This document shows, in pieces, positions 24,463-33,817 of a stretch of 61,448 bases of DNA. The translations under genes were made by a program, and so were the position numbers. The stretch lies in contig NZ_RAWM01000045.1 of NCBI RefSeq assembly GCF_003668875.1, positions 1 through 61,448 on the forward strand, written 5' to 3'. Numbering within the stretch: position 1 is the first letter of the stretch; every line of letters begins with the position of its first letter. The DNA is from Corallococcus interemptor (GTDB lineage Bacteria > Myxococcota > Myxococcia > Myxococcales > Myxococcaceae). Under the pieces are notes generated by a model, which was given only the letters and a program-made list of their open reading frames with translations, was not told the origin of the DNA and made no database searches.

Positions 24463-25635
24463 ATGGGAAGGCTGCTGGTCCTGCTGTTCGTCTACCTGGG
24501 CGCGTATCTCGTGCTGCGCAGGCTGTTGCCCGCCGTCACCCGGGGCTGGCGCCATGGCGTGTTGGTGGGCCTGTCCGTCTTCGCGTTCGCTGCGTGGACC
24601 GTGCCCGCCGTCACCGGCTACGGCCTGCATCACACGCCTCCGCTGCTCGTGCCGGTGAAGCTGTTCGCCGTCGTGTGGAGCATCGCCGCGCTGATGGTGA
24701 TGCTGATGGGCCCTCCGTTCCTCATCCTCAAGCTGCGCAGGGAACGCCGTCAGCAGGCCGCGCCTCCGGGTGTGGACCTGGGACGCCGGGACCTCTTGAT
24801 GAAGGCCGGTCAGGCCATGCCCATCCTCGCCATGGGCACCAGCGCCGTGGGCGTCGTGAACGGCAGCCTGGGCTTCACCGTGCGCGAGGTGGAGGTGAAG
24901 CTGCGCGGCCTCCCCGCCGCGCTCGACGGCTTCCGCATCGGGCAGATCACCGACGTGCACGTGGGCCCGTTCATCTCGCCCGAGTACCTGCGCGGCGCCG
25001 TGGAGGTGATGAACACCGCCGGCGTGGACCTCCAGGTGATGACCGGGGACCTCATCGACGACGTGAATCAAATCGATGAGACCATGGCCGCGCTGGCCTC
25101 CACGACGGCCCGCCACGGCATGCTCGCGGTGCTCGGCAACCATGAGCACTGGCGCGGGCTGGAGGAAGTCCTGGGCGGCTACGCGCAGCTGGCCGAGCGC
25201 GGCGCTCCGGTCCGGCTGCTGGTGGATGAAACCCACGTGCTGGAGCACGGCGGTCAGCGCGTGCGCGTGGTGGGCGTGGACTTCCCCATGTCCGGTCCCA
25301 GCCGCGCTGGACGCGACCGGCGCTGGCAGCACTCCGCGGAGATGGCCTTCAAGGACGGACACCCGGACGACGTGGTGCTCTGCCTCTCCCACCACCCGGA
25401 CTTCTTCCCCTACGCCGCCGAGCGCGGCGCGCGCCTCACGCTCGCGGGCCACACGCACGGCGGACAGGTGGCCTTCCTGGGAGTGCCGCTGTTCGGCTTC
25501 GCCTTCAAGCACATGCTGGGCCGCTACCGCTTCCGCGACAGCCACCTCTACGTCTCCGGCGGCACGGGGCACTGGCTCCCCTTCCGCATCGGCGTCCCGC
25601 CCGAGGTGACCCTGCTCACGCTGCGAAGCGCCTGA
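24463..25635 (+). CDS. Membrane metallophosphoesterase (YkuE-like)
   Basis: 390 residues. Three hydrophobic helices at the N-terminus (LLVLLFVYLGAYLVLRRLL, VLVGLSVFAFAAWTVPA, VKLFAVVWSIAALMVMLM), a linker, then a calcineurin-like phosphoesterase. Metal motifs are ITDVHVG (D-x-H), MTGDLIDD (GD-x-x-D), LGNHEHW (GNH) and AGHTHGGQ (GHTH). In this family, members act on lipid or nucleotide diphosphates. The substrate is unknown. A later segment (QAMPILAMGTSAVGVVNG) looks like a TAT/hydrophobic signal region or fourth helix. It stands alone between the toxin gene (divergent) and the zincin gene, 53 bases further on. Confidence 0.88.
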   Translation: MGRLLVLLFVYLGAYLVLRRLLPAVTRGWRHGVLVGLSVFAFAAWTVPAVTGYGLHHTPPLLVPVKLFAVVWSIAALMVMLMGPPFLILKLRRERRQQAAPPGVDLGRRDLLMKAGQAMPILAMGTSAVGVVNGSLGFTVREVEVKLRGLPAALDGFRIGQITDVHVGPFISPEYLRGAVEVMNTAGVDLQVMTGDLIDDVNQIDETMAALASTTARHGMLAVLGNHEHWRGLEEVLGGYAQLAERGAPVRLLVDETHVLEHGGQRVRVVGVDFPMSGPSRAGRDRRWQHSAEMAFKDGHPDDVVLCLSHHPDFFPYAAERGARLTLAGHTHGGQVAFLGVPLFGFAFKHMLGRYRFRDSHLYVSGGTGHWLPFRIGVPPEVTLLTLRSA

Positions 25636-25669
25636 GGGTGTAACCGGGTCCGGGAGCATTTCGTACAGG

Positions 25670-25688
25670 GGGGCAAGGAGACTGCCCC
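25670..25688 (+). promoter_or_regulatory. Hairpin holding the ribosome site of the zincin gene
   Basis: GGGGCA (25670-25675) and TGCCCC (25683-25688) are perfectly complementary and end right against the ATG. The AGGAG ribosome site lies in the 7-base loop. Base pairing would hold the site near the start codon or slow initiation. It is a short stem, so the idea is tentative. Confidence 0.3.
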
Positions 25689-26591
25689 ATGCTCACGAAG
25701 CTTCTGTCCCGCCCCCTCACGCTGGCTCCGGCCCCGAAGCCCGTGGTCCCCGCCGCGCTCCCGACGAAGGCTCCCATCCAGAACACGGCGGTGCGCGCGT
25801 TCCAGGGCGCCAGCGGCTTCGAGTCGGTCCGGCCCGCGAAGCCCCTCCTGCCCCCGCTTCCGCCCCTGGGGCCCGGCGACCTCGGGAAGCTCATCAACCC
25901 CCGCCGCGCCGCCGTGACGGAGGCCCTGGAGACGGGCAACACGGTGCCCTTCACCAACACGGACGGGAAGACGGAGCAGGTCTCCATCACGCCCGTGCCC
26001 GTGCCCTTCGGCGACAACGACATCTACGCCGTGCGCGTCGGTGACGACACGTTCACCGTCTCCATCGAGCGGGGCGGTGACGTGGACGCGGCGAACGTGC
26101 TGAGCCAGCTCGTCGATTCGTACAGCGAGACGCCGGAGGACCTGCGGGGCTCGCTCGAGCGCGTCGTCATCAAGAAGGATCCGGATCCGGACAACGCCGC
26201 CGCGCGGGCTGGAGACGGCACCATCACGTTCTATGACGGCGAAGCCACCGTGACGGACGACATCTTCCATCACGAGATTGGCCACCTCATCGGCCGCCAG
26301 GTGGAGGATGCCAACGACAGCTTCCTGTCCGGCTTCTTCGAGAGGCTCAGGGGCGAGCCCCCTCCCATCCCCGAAGGCTGGGCGGAGGCCGCCGCGGCGG
26401 ACGGCAACCACCTCAACGACTACACGGAGGACAGCTTCAACGACTCCGGCGTCTACACGGAGGACTTCGCGGAGGCCTGGTCCGAGTACATGCGCGCGCT
26501 CGACGGCGGCCCGGAGGCGCTGGCCGCGTTCGAGCAGCTGTACCCCGAGCGCTCCGGAATCCTCGAGGACATCTACCCTCCGCCGGCCTGA
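25689..26591 (+). CDS. Putative secreted zincin metalloprotease / toxin-like protein
   Basis: 300 residues. No Sec signal; instead an N-terminal low-complexity leader of about 60 residues (Leu/Ala/Pro-rich, with QGASGFESVRPAKP), of a kind seen in exported myxobacterial proteins. A zinc motif HEIGH lies at residues 195-199 (VTDDIFHHEIGHLIGR), and EDFAEAWSEYM (258-267) provides a candidate third ligand. The arrangement recalls the anthrax lethal-factor-like (ATLF) zincins, by motif only. Its 3' end overlaps the TPR-CHAT gene by 19 bases (convergent). Role unknown; export effector or surface protease are both possible. Confidence 0.65.
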   Translation: MLTKLLSRPLTLAPAPKPVVPAALPTKAPIQNTAVRAFQGASGFESVRPAKPLLPPLPPLGPGDLGKLINPRRAAVTEALETGNTVPFTNTDGKTEQVSITPVPVPFGDNDIYAVRVGDDTFTVSIERGGDVDAANVLSQLVDSYSETPEDLRGSLERVVIKKDPDPDNAAARAGDGTITFYDGEATVTDDIFHHEIGHLIGRQVEDANDSFLSGFFERLRGEPPPIPEGWAEAAAADGNHLNDYTEDSFNDSGVYTEDFAEAWSEYMRALDGGPEALAAFEQLYPERSGILEDIYPPPA

Positions 26592-29500
26592 TCCAGCAGC
26601 CGCAGCGGCGTGTCGCGCCCCATGGCGATGAAGGGCGCCCAGTAGTGCGGATGGGGCTGTGCCTTGCGCAGCTCCCGCATCGCTTCGCGCAGCGCCGTGG
26701 CCAGGCCTTCGCCTCCGAGCAGGTGGCGGTAGTAGGTCTCCATCAACGTGCGCGTCGTCGCGTCGTCCACCTTCCAGAGGCTCATCACCACCGTCTCCGC
26801 CCCCGCCACCAGGAAGGCCCGGCGCAGACCGTAGACGCCCTGGCCCCGGCGGACCGCGCCACGGCCCGTGTCACATGCGGACAGGACCACCAGCTGCGTG
26901 CCCCACAGGTCCAGGCCCGCCAGCTCCAGCGCCGTCACCAGCGTGCTGTCGGACGCGCTCGTCTTCGCCGTCTCCCCCGCCAGCAACAGGCCGGAGCGCA
27001 GCAGCGGATCCGGCGGACGCGCGGCCTGCGGATCCTCTCCCAGCGCTCCGAAGGTCGCGACCGCCCGCGTGTTCTCCGGCGCGGCGGCGTCCTCCAGGAA
27101 GAAGCCGTGCGTCGCCAGGTGCAGGATGCCCGGCGTGCGCAGGTGCAGCAGCCGGTCCTTCGTCGCCTTCGACCCCAGGAACAGCTGCGCCTGCGGGAAC
27201 AGCCGCTGGATGGCCTCCGCCTCCTCGCGCGAGCCCGGCAGCGGAACCGGCGCCCAGTCGCGCGCCACCAGGTCCTCGCGCCGCAGGGAAGGCGAAGGTG
27301 AACGCTCAGCCACCACGGGCGCGCTTCCCGTGGTGGCCTGCATGCCCGTGTTGAAGGCCGGATCCGCCAGCACCACCACCGAGGACGCGGGCGCCGGTTG
27401 CTGGGGACGCGGCAGCAGGTCCTTGCCGGAGGTGACGTAGGTGAAGTCGTAGGCGTCCACCAGGTACTGCTTCCCGTCGTGCAGCGCCGCGAAGGGCACC
27501 AGCGCCAGCTGACCATCCGGTGAGAGGAAGAGCCGGCGGGCCTTCCCCAACAGCGGCAGCAGCGGCTGGAAGGCGAGCCGGTAGAGCGCCTGGGCCGGGT
27601 CCTCGAAAGCCGCGTCCCGGCGGGCCAGCGCGTCCCGCAGGCTGGAGGCCGCCGCTTCGATGGGCGCCGCGGGCCCCAGGTCCAACGCGCGGATGTCCCC
27701 GCGCGGCAGCAGCACCAACGCCAGACACCGCAGCTGGGGCTCACGGGTCCCCGGCACCAACGGACGGTCCTCGTAGGTGATGAACTCCACCAGGGCGCCG
27801 TCGCCCGGCAGGGCCTTGGCGACACGGCCGACGATGTCATCCGGCGAGGGCAGCGCGGCCAACGCGCGCAGCGGCGCGGAGCGGCTGGCGAGCGTCGCCT
27901 CCAGCGCGTCGCCCTGCGCCGTCAGCGCCATGAGCTGCTGCTGATACGCGGAGGGCGTGAGCGCGCCGGGCCCGTGCAGCGAGAGGCTGGCCAGCTGGGT
28001 GCGCAGCTTGCGCAGCTGCTCGAAGGTGCCGCGCTCCTCCGCGCCCAGGCTCCGGTAGACCGCGCGCGAGATGTCCGCGGTCTCCTCCACGGAGCGGCCC
28101 TTGAGCAGCAGCGCGGCGCTCAAGGCCAACCGCCGGATGTCCGCGGAGTCCGGGTGCGCTCGCACGAGCGCGTAGAGCTGCTCCTCGTCCGCGCGCAGGT
28201 GCTGGAGGAAGCTGGACAGCCGCGCCTCGGAGAACTCGAGCGCCTCGCGGCGCAGGCGCTGCTCGGACACGCCGAAGGCCCGCGTGAACAGGGGCACCGC
28301 TTCGTCCACGCGGTGCTGCGCCAGACGCAGGAGCGCCAGGTTGTTGAGCGACGTCGCGAGGTCCGGATGGTTCCTGCCCAGCACGGCCTCCCGGATGGCC
28401 AGCGCGCGCGCGTACAGCGGCTCCGCCTCGCTGTACTTCCCCTGGTCCCGGTAGAGGTTGGCCAGGTTGTTGAGCGACCCCGCGACGTCCGGGTGGTTGT
28501 GGCCCAGCACGGCCTCCCAGATGGACAGCGCGCGCGCATACAGCACCTCCGCCTGGCCGTACCGCCCCTGCTTCCGGTACAGCGTGGCCAGGTTGTTGAG
28601 CAGCGCGGCCACGTGCGGATGCTTCTTGCCGAAAGCCTTCTCCCAGAGGCCCAGCGCCCGCGCGTACAGCGGCTCCGCCCGCGCGTACTTCCCCTGCGCC
28701 TGGTAGAGCGTGGCCAGGTTGTTGAGCGCGGTGGCCAGGTCCGACGCGCTCGGGGTGGACGCCGCCTCCCGGATGGCGAGCGCGCGCGCGTACAGGGGCT
28801 CCGCCCGGTCATACAGCCCCTGGTCCTGATAGAGATTGGCCAGGTTGTTGAGCGAGTCCGCCACCAGCGGGTGCGTCCTGCCCAGCGCGGACTCGCGGAT
28901 GGACAGCGCGCGCAGGCCCAGCGGCTCCGCGCGGCCGTACTGCCCCTGGTCCTGGTAGAGCGTGGCCAGCGTGTCCAGCGTGTCCGCGATCAGCGGATCC
29001 TCCTTGCCCAGCGCGGACTCCCGCAGGCCGAGCGCCCGCACGTAGAGCGGCTCCGCCCGGTGGTAGAGCCCCTGCTCCCGGTAGAGCAGCGCCAGGTTGT
29101 TGAGCGAGTCCGCGACGGTCAGGTGATGCTTGCCGAGCACCGTCTCCCGCAGATCCAACGCGCGCGAGTAGAGCGGCTCCGCGCGGCTGTAGAGCCCCTG
29201 CTGCTGGTAGAGGTTGGCCAGGTTGTTGAGGGACTCGGCGTAGGCGGACTGGTTCTCGCTGAGGACCGCTTCCTGGCTGGCGAACGCGCCCATGCGGCGG
29301 CGCTTGTCCATGCTGAACAGGTTGTTCGTCCGGCGGGACAGCGCGTGTCCGTGGTCGTAGAAACCGCCGGCCTGCCGGTCCGGCTCCATCATGGGTGAAG
29401 CGGCGAAGCCGAGCAGCCGGGCCACCGTGACGTTCTTCGCCGCGTCGTCGTTCACCACCGCTTCCCGGATGGCCAGCGCGCGCTCGTGGAGGACGCCCGC

Positions 29501-29779
29501 CCGGGCCAGGTCCCCCTGGAGCCGGTACAGCTCTCCCAGCAGGTTCAGGCAGTAGGCGACGTCCGGGTGCGACGCCCCGAGCACGGCCTCCCGCAGCGCC
29601 AGGGCCTGCTCACCGGGCGCCAGGGCCTCGGCGTACCGGCCCTCGTCGTAGAGCGTCGCGGCCTGCTCGAAGGCCTGGAGCGCGTCCTTCAGCCGGGGGT
29701 CCGTGGGCTCGCGCCCCGCCGGCATGAGCGAGGCACATCCCAGTGCCATCATCACCATGCACCCGAGAACCCACCGCAT
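26573..29779 (-). CDS. TPR-CHAT caspase-like protease lipoprotein
   Basis: 1068 residues. A lipoprotein signal (MRWVLGCMVMMALGCASL) anchors it in the envelope. About ten kinesin-light-chain-like TPR units follow (42 residues each, such as ADSLNNLALLYREQGLYHRA), then a linker and a C-terminal CHAT domain. The catalytic His lies in HLATHGFFLE (His891) and the Cys in LSACDTGRG (Cys969), with the trailing AFLVAGAETVVMSLWKVDD helix of the family. CHAT proteases are caspase-clan peptidases, some of which act in bacterial programmed death or defence. GGAGG lies 8 bases before the ATG. Its substrate and trigger are unknown. It overlaps the convergent zincin gene. Confidence 0.9.
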   Translation of the reverse strand: MRWVLGCMVMMALGCASLMPAGREPTDPRLKDALQAFEQAATLYDEGRYAEALAPGEQALALREAVLGASHPDVAYCLNLLGELYRLQGDLARAGVLHERALAIREAVVNDDAAKNVTVARLLGFAASPMMEPDRQAGGFYDHGHALSRRTNNLFSMDKRRRMGAFASQEAVLSENQSAYAESLNNLANLYQQQGLYSRAEPLYSRALDLRETVLGKHHLTVADSLNNLALLYREQGLYHRAEPLYVRALGLRESALGKEDPLIADTLDTLATLYQDQGQYGRAEPLGLRALSIRESALGRTHPLVADSLNNLANLYQDQGLYDRAEPLYARALAIREAASTPSASDLATALNNLATLYQAQGKYARAEPLYARALGLWEKAFGKKHPHVAALLNNLATLYRKQGRYGQAEVLYARALSIWEAVLGHNHPDVAGSLNNLANLYRDQGKYSEAEPLYARALAIREAVLGRNHPDLATSLNNLALLRLAQHRVDEAVPLFTRAFGVSEQRLRREALEFSEARLSSFLQHLRADEEQLYALVRAHPDSADIRRLALSAALLLKGRSVEETADISRAVYRSLGAEERGTFEQLRKLRTQLASLSLHGPGALTPSAYQQQLMALTAQGDALEATLASRSAPLRALAALPSPDDIVGRVAKALPGDGALVEFITYEDRPLVPGTREPQLRCLALVLLPRGDIRALDLGPAAPIEAAASSLRDALARRDAAFEDPAQALYRLAFQPLLPLLGKARRLFLSPDGQLALVPFAALHDGKQYLVDAYDFTYVTSGKDLLPRPQQPAPASSVVVLADPAFNTGMQATTGSAPVVAERSPSPSLRREDLVARDWAPVPLPGSREEAEAIQRLFPQAQLFLGSKATKDRLLHLRTPGILHLATHGFFLEDAAAPENTRAVATFGALGEDPQAARPPDPLLRSGLLLAGETAKTSASDSTLVTALELAGLDLWGTQLVVLSACDTGRGAVRRGQGVYGLRRAFLVAGAETVVMSLWKVDDATTRTLMETYYRHLLGGEGLATALREAMRELRKAQPHPHYWAPFIAMGRDTPLRLLDQAGGG

Positions 29780-29884
29780 GCCGACTCCTCCTGAGGACCG
29801 GGGATGACCCACCCGGGCCGCCCCTTCCCGACTTAGAGGCAGGGACCCACGGAATCATGCAGGAACGTGTGCGCGACGCACTTC

Positions 29885-30529
29885 CTACTGCCCATACCCC
29901 CGGAATTGCTGGAAGACGCGCTCCATCTCGGCGTCGTCCAGCACCACGGGCTCCCCAATCTGGAGCGCCCGCCAGTACATGGCGGCCAGCGTCTCCACCT
30001 CCACCGCCAGCTTCCAGGCCGCTGGCAGGTCCGCGCCCACGGCCACCATGCCGTGGTTGGCCAGCAGGCACGCCTTGCGGCCCTCCAGGGCCACCATCAT
30101 GTGCCGCGCCAGCTCCGGCGTGCCGAACGTCGCGTACTCCGCGCACCGGATGTCCGTGCCGCCCGCGGCGGACACCATGTAGTGGAACGCGGGGATGCCC
30201 CGGCGCAGGCACGCCAGCGTGGTGCTGAACATGCTGTGCGCGTGCAGCACCGCGCCCACCTCCGGCCGGGCCTGGAGGATGTCCCGGTGCAGCTGCCACT
30301 CGGTGGACGGCCTGCGGGAGCCCTGGTGCGAGCCGTCGAAGCGCATGAGGACCAGGTCCTCCGGCGTCATCGTCTCGTAGTTCATCCCGGACGGCGTGAG
30401 GAGGAAGCCGCCCTCCACGCGCTGGCTCAGGTTGCCGGACGTGCCCTGGTTCAGCCCGGACGTGTTCATCCGCCGCGCGGTGGCCACCATCGCCTCGCGC
30501 AGCGCCTGGTGGCCTCCGGCTCCGCTCAC
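29885..30529 (-). CDS. ald2: Class II aldolase, probable methylthioribulose/deoxyribulose-1-phosphate aldolase
   Basis: 214 residues of the FucA-type class II aldolase family. Motifs are [13 protein letters not shown] (phosphate loop), [10 protein letters not shown] (catalytic Glu), [11 protein letters not shown] (zinc His pair) and [10 protein letters not shown]. Following mtnA with a 4-bp GTGA overlap (start GTG at 30529), it fits the Ald2 enzyme of the DHAP shunt, which splits 5-methylthioribulose-1-phosphate or 5-deoxyribulose-1-phosphate into DHAP and an aldehyde. L-fuculose-phosphate aldolase is an alternative by sequence alone, since context decides. It closes the six-gene operon. The symbol is based on context. 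Confidence 0.78.
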   Translation of the reverse strand: MSGAGGHQALREAMVATARRMNTSGLNQGTSGNLSQRVEGGFLLTPSGMNYETMTPEDLVLMRFDGSHQGSRRPSTEWQLHRDILQARPEVGAVLHAHSMFSTTLACLRRGIPAFHYMVSAAGGTDIRCAEYATFGTPELARHMMVALEGRKACLLANHGMVAVGADLPAAWKLAVEVETLAAMYWRALQIGEPVVLDDAEMERVFQQFRGYGQ

Positions 30530-31641
30530 TTCGCCGCGCTCCGCGGGGCGCGCCGCTCCGGGAAGAGCGACAGCATCCCCTCCTCCGTGGCCGGACACAC
30601 GCCGCGCTCCGTGATGAGCGCCGTCACGAGCCGCGCGGGCGTCACGTCGAAGGCGTAGTTCGCGGCGGGGCTGCCCGGCGGCGTAATCCGCACCGTGGCG
30701 ATGTCCCCCGAAGGCAGCCGGCCCGTCACGTCGCTGAGCTCCGTGCCTTCGCGCTGCTCGATGGGGATCTCCTTCACGCCGTCCTGGAGGGTCCAGTCGA
30801 TGGTGGGCGAAGGCAACGCGACATAGAAAGGCACGCCGTTGTCCTTCGCGGCCAGCGCCTTGAGGTACGTGCCAATCTTGTTCGCCACGTCCCCGCGCGC
30901 GGTCGTGCGGTCCGTGCCGACGATGCACAGGTCCACCTCCCCGTGCTGCATCAGGTGGCCGCCGACGTTGTCCGCGATGACGGTGTGCGGGACGCCGTGC
31001 TGTCCCAGCTCCCACGCCGTCAGCACCGCGCCCTGGTTGCGAGGGCGCGTCTCATCCACCCAGACGTGCAGCGGCAGGCCCGCGTCGTGCGCCAGGTACA
31101 TGGGCGCCAGCGCCGTGCCCCAGTCCACCGTGGCCAGCCAGCCGGCGTTGCAGTGGGTGAGGACGTTGAGCCGCCCCTTGCGGCCCTTCTTGTCCCACGC
31201 CTCCTGGAACAGCTTGAGCGCGTGCTCGCCGATGGCGCGGTTGATGGCCACGTCCTCGTCGCACAGCGCCGCCGCCTGTTTGTAGGCCGCCGCCACGCGC
31301 TCGGAGGGCTTCAGCGGCGCGAGCACCTGGCGCATCCCGTCCAGCGCCCAGTGCAGGTTCACCGCCGTGGGCCGCGTGGCCCGGAGCATGGTCAGCGCCT
31401 TCTCCAGCGCGCCATCGGACGCGTCCTGCCGCATGGCCAGGCACACGCCGTACGCCGCCGTGGCGCCGATGAGCGGCGCGCCGCGCACCAGCATGCTGCG
31501 GATGGCGTGGCCCGCCTCATCCGCCGTGGACAGCTTCACCTTCACGAACGCGTGCGGCAGGCGCGTCTGGTCGATGACGCCGACGCTCCAGCCGTCGGAC
31601 TCGACCCAGATGGAGCGCATCGGAACGCCTTGGACTTTCAT
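30526..31641 (-). CDS. mtnA: Methylthioribose-1-phosphate isomerase
   Basis: 371 residues. Converts MTR-1-phosphate to MTRu-1-phosphate. The family motifs [18 protein letters not shown] (catalytic Cys) and [18 protein letters not shown] (catalytic Asp) are both present. The start [13 protein letters not shown] follows the usual N-terminus, and the 48 codons before it in the open frame lie within mtnP. It starts 26 bases after mtnP stops, and its stop overlaps the aldolase start (GTGA). Its product is the branch metabolite of this operon. Confidence 0.95.
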   Translation of the reverse strand: MKVQGVPMRSIWVESDGWSVGVIDQTRLPHAFVKVKLSTADEAGHAIRSMLVRGAPLIGATAAYGVCLAMRQDASDGALEKALTMLRATRPTAVNLHWALDGMRQVLAPLKPSERVAAAYKQAAALCDEDVAINRAIGEHALKLFQEAWDKKGRKGRLNVLTHCNAGWLATVDWGTALAPMYLAHDAGLPLHVWVDETRPRNQGAVLTAWELGQHGVPHTVIADNVGGHLMQHGEVDLCIVGTDRTTARGDVANKIGTYLKALAAKDNGVPFYVALPSPTIDWTLQDGVKEIPIEQREGTELSDVTGRLPSGDIATVRITPPGSPAANYAFDVTPARLVTALITERGVCPATEEGMLSLFPERRAPRSAAK

Positions 31642-31667
31642 CGCCGTGTCTTCCTTGTTCCGTGCGT

Positions 31668-32552
31668 TCAGCGCTTGAGGACGCGGCCCGCCACCGCGGA
31701 GAGCTTCTCCACCATGGCCGGGTCGCGCGCGTCGGGCGACGTCATGATGGCGTGCTCCAGCGCCGTCTGGCAGCCGGCCTTGCACAGGGCCGAGTGCTGG
31801 CTCACGAGCGGCGCGATGTTCTTCACCAGCCCGCGCGCCTTGCCCGCGTTGCCCAGCAGCACCGCGACCACCTGGTCCACCGTCACCGCGTCGTGGTCCG
31901 GATGCCAGCAGTCGTAATCCGTGACCATCGACACGCTCGCGTAGCAGATCTCCGCTTCACGGGCGAGCTTGGCCTCCGGCATGTTGGTCATGCCAATCAC
32001 GTCGCAGCCCCACTGCCGGTACAGCTTGCTCTCCGCCAGCGTGGAGAACTGCGGGCCCTCCATCACCAGGTACGTGCCGCCGCGCACGACCTTGAGGTCC
32101 AGGCCCTCGCACGCGGCCATCACCGCGTCGCCCAGGCGCGAGCACGTGGGCTTCGCCATGGACACGTGCGCCACCAGCCCCTGCGAGAAGAAGCTCTTCG
32201 TGCGCGCGAACGTGCGGTCCACGAACTGATCCACCACCACGAAGGTGCCCGGCGGCAGGTCCTCGCGCAGGCTGCCCACCGCGGAGACGGAGAGGATGTC
32301 CGTGACGCCGCTGCGCTTGAGCGCGTCGATGTTGGCGCGGAAGTTCAGCTCCGACGGCGGAATCTTGTGCCCCCGGCCGTGGCGCGGCAGGAACACCACC
32401 GGCTGGTCGCCGATGCGGCCGAAGCAGAACTCGTCCGACGTCTCGCCGAAGGGCGACGACACCCGGCGCCACGACACGTCCGTCAGGCCGTCAATCTGAT
32501 ACAGGCCGCTGCCGCCGATGATGCCCAGCACGGGCTTGTTGGAACTCGACAT
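31668..32552 (-). CDS. mtnP: 5'-methylthioadenosine phosphorylase
   Basis: 294 residues. Cleaves methylthioadenosine with phosphate to adenine and MTR-1-phosphate. Motifs are [38 protein letters not shown] and [11 protein letters not shown], ending with [13 protein letters not shown]. These match the MTAP branch of the purine phosphorylase family; related enzymes accept 5'-deoxyadenosine. Co-transcribed with mtnC before (21 bases) and mtnA after (26 bases). GGAG stands about 5-8 bases before the ATG. Confidence 0.95.
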   Translation of the reverse strand: MSSSNKPVLGIIGGSGLYQIDGLTDVSWRRVSSPFGETSDEFCFGRIGDQPVVFLPRHGRGHKIPPSELNFRANIDALKRSGVTDILSVSAVGSLREDLPPGTFVVVDQFVDRTFARTKSFFSQGLVAHVSMAKPTCSRLGDAVMAACEGLDLKVVRGGTYLVMEGPQFSTLAESKLYRQWGCDVIGMTNMPEAKLAREAEICYASVSMVTDYDCWHPDHDAVTVDQVVAVLLGNAGKARGLVKNIAPLVSQHSALCKAGCQTALEHAIMTSPDARDPAMVEKLSAVAGRVLKR

Positions 32553-32573
32553 GGGGAGACTCCGCTAGGGATT

Positions 32574-33275
32574 TCAGGACACGTGCGCGAACGGATTCAG
32601 CGACGTGAAGTCATGGAACACCGGGTGCCCGTGGCCCGGCGGCAGGGCCACCTCGCCCCGGTCCAGGGCCGCGGTGCGCAGGCCCGCCTGCTTCGCCGCG
32701 TCCAGCTCCGCCGTGTTGTCGGAGAGGAACAGGATGTCACCGGGCGCAAGCTCCAGCGCCTGGGCAATCTTCGTGTACGACGCTGACTCCACCTTGGGCC
32801 CGGTGGTGGTGTCGAAGTAGCCGGAGAACACCAGCGTCAGGTCCCCCTCCACGCTGTAGCCGAAGATCAGCTTCTGCGCGGCGATGCTGCCGGAGGAATA
32901 GACATACAAACGCAGGCCCTTGGCGTGCCATTCGCGCAGGGCCTTCGCCGCGTCCGCGTGGACGTGGCCTTTGAGCTCACCGCGCGCGTAGCCGTCCGCC
33001 CAGATGAGCCCCTGGAGTGTCTTGAGGGGCGTGGCCTTGCGGTCTTCATCCAGCCAGCGCTGGAGCAGGGCCACGGTGCCCACGTCGCCCAGTGCCGGCT
33101 CGCCCGCGAGCGTGCGCGCGTCAGACAGGCACTGGCGCACGGCGGCCTCCTGGCCGTGCGTGGCGACGTACTCTGCCAGGTGCTTCCGGGCGAAGGGGAA
33201 GAGCACGTCCTTCACGAAGGCGATGGAGCTGGTGGTGCCTTCGATGTCCGTGACGACGGCCTTGGGAGCACTCAC
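32574..33275 (-). CDS. mtnC: Acireductone synthase (enolase-phosphatase E1)
   Basis: 233 residues. A HAD-fold bifunctional enzyme that enolises and dephosphorylates diketo-methylthiopentyl-1-phosphate to acireductone. The nucleophile motif is VVTDIEGTTSSIAFVKDVLFP, then VYSSGS (motif II), the motif III Lys in GPKVESASY, and FLSDNTAELDAA (motif IV). A GTG start overlaps the mtnD stop as GTGA, so the start is fixed by coupling. This merged enzyme removes the need for separate MtnW/MtnX. Confidence 0.93.
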   Translation of the reverse strand: MSAPKAVVTDIEGTTSSIAFVKDVLFPFARKHLAEYVATHGQEAAVRQCLSDARTLAGEPALGDVGTVALLQRWLDEDRKATPLKTLQGLIWADGYARGELKGHVHADAAKALREWHAKGLRLYVYSSGSIAAQKLIFGYSVEGDLTLVFSGYFDTTTGPKVESASYTKIAQALELAPGDILFLSDNTAELDAAKQAGLRTAALDRGEVALPPGHGHPVFHDFTSLNPFAHVS

Positions 33276-33817
33276 GGCGCGTACTTCGGGAAGCGCTCGG
33301 CGATGGTCTCGCCGGTGAAGTGGCCCACCCAGCCGTCCGGGCGGATGAAGAAGCGGATGGCGGCGAAGCGGGGCTTCTCCCCCATGTCGAACCAGTGCTT
33401 CATGCCTTCCGGCACGCTGATGAGGTCGCCGCGCGTGCACTCCACCTGGAAGACCTTGTCGCCCGCGTGCAGGTAGAAGCAGCCGCTGCCCTCCACCATG
33501 ATGCGCGACTCGTCCTCGGTGTGGGCGTGCTCGGAGAGGAACTTCGCGCGGGCCGCCTCCACGTTGGGGGCGTCCGGCTTGATGCGCGCCACGTCCACCG
33601 TGTTGTACCCGTGGGCCTTCATCTCCGCGTCCACGATGTGCTTGTAGGCCGCGAGAACCTCTTCCTGGCCCGCGCCGTCCGGCAGGTCCACGGACGCGTT
33701 CACGCGCTCGAAGCGCACGCCCGCGGGCCTCAGCTCGCGACGGATGTCCTCGGGCTCGGTGTAGACGCCCAGCGGCGTCTCCGGCTGGTGGTCGTTGTAG
33801 ACAATCAGCTTGCTCAT
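33272..33817 (-). CDS. mtnD: Acireductone dioxygenase
   Basis: 181 residues. A cupin metal enzyme: HAHTEDESRIMVEGSG carries the H-x-H-x-E ligands and MKHWFDMG the final His. With iron it gives the 2-keto acid precursor of methionine plus formate; with nickel it releases CO instead. Oxygen is needed, so this branch is aerobic. Its start overlaps the mtnB stop (ATGA) and its stop overlaps the mtnC start (GTGA). Confidence 0.95.
   Translation of the reverse strand: MSKLIVYNDHQPETPLGVYTEPEDIRRELRPAGVRFERVNASVDLPDGAGQEEVLAAYKHIVDAEMKAHGYNTVDVARIKPDAPNVEAARAKFLSEHAHTEDESRIMVEGSGCFYLHAGDKVFQVECTRGDLISVPEGMKHWFDMGEKPRFAAIRFFIRPDGWVGHFTGETIAERFPKYAP

Noticed and set aside
24337-25659. Extended open frame upstream of the SitA-like toxin
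   Set aside because: It is antisense to the metallophosphoesterase gene; the lipoprotein signal begins at 24336.
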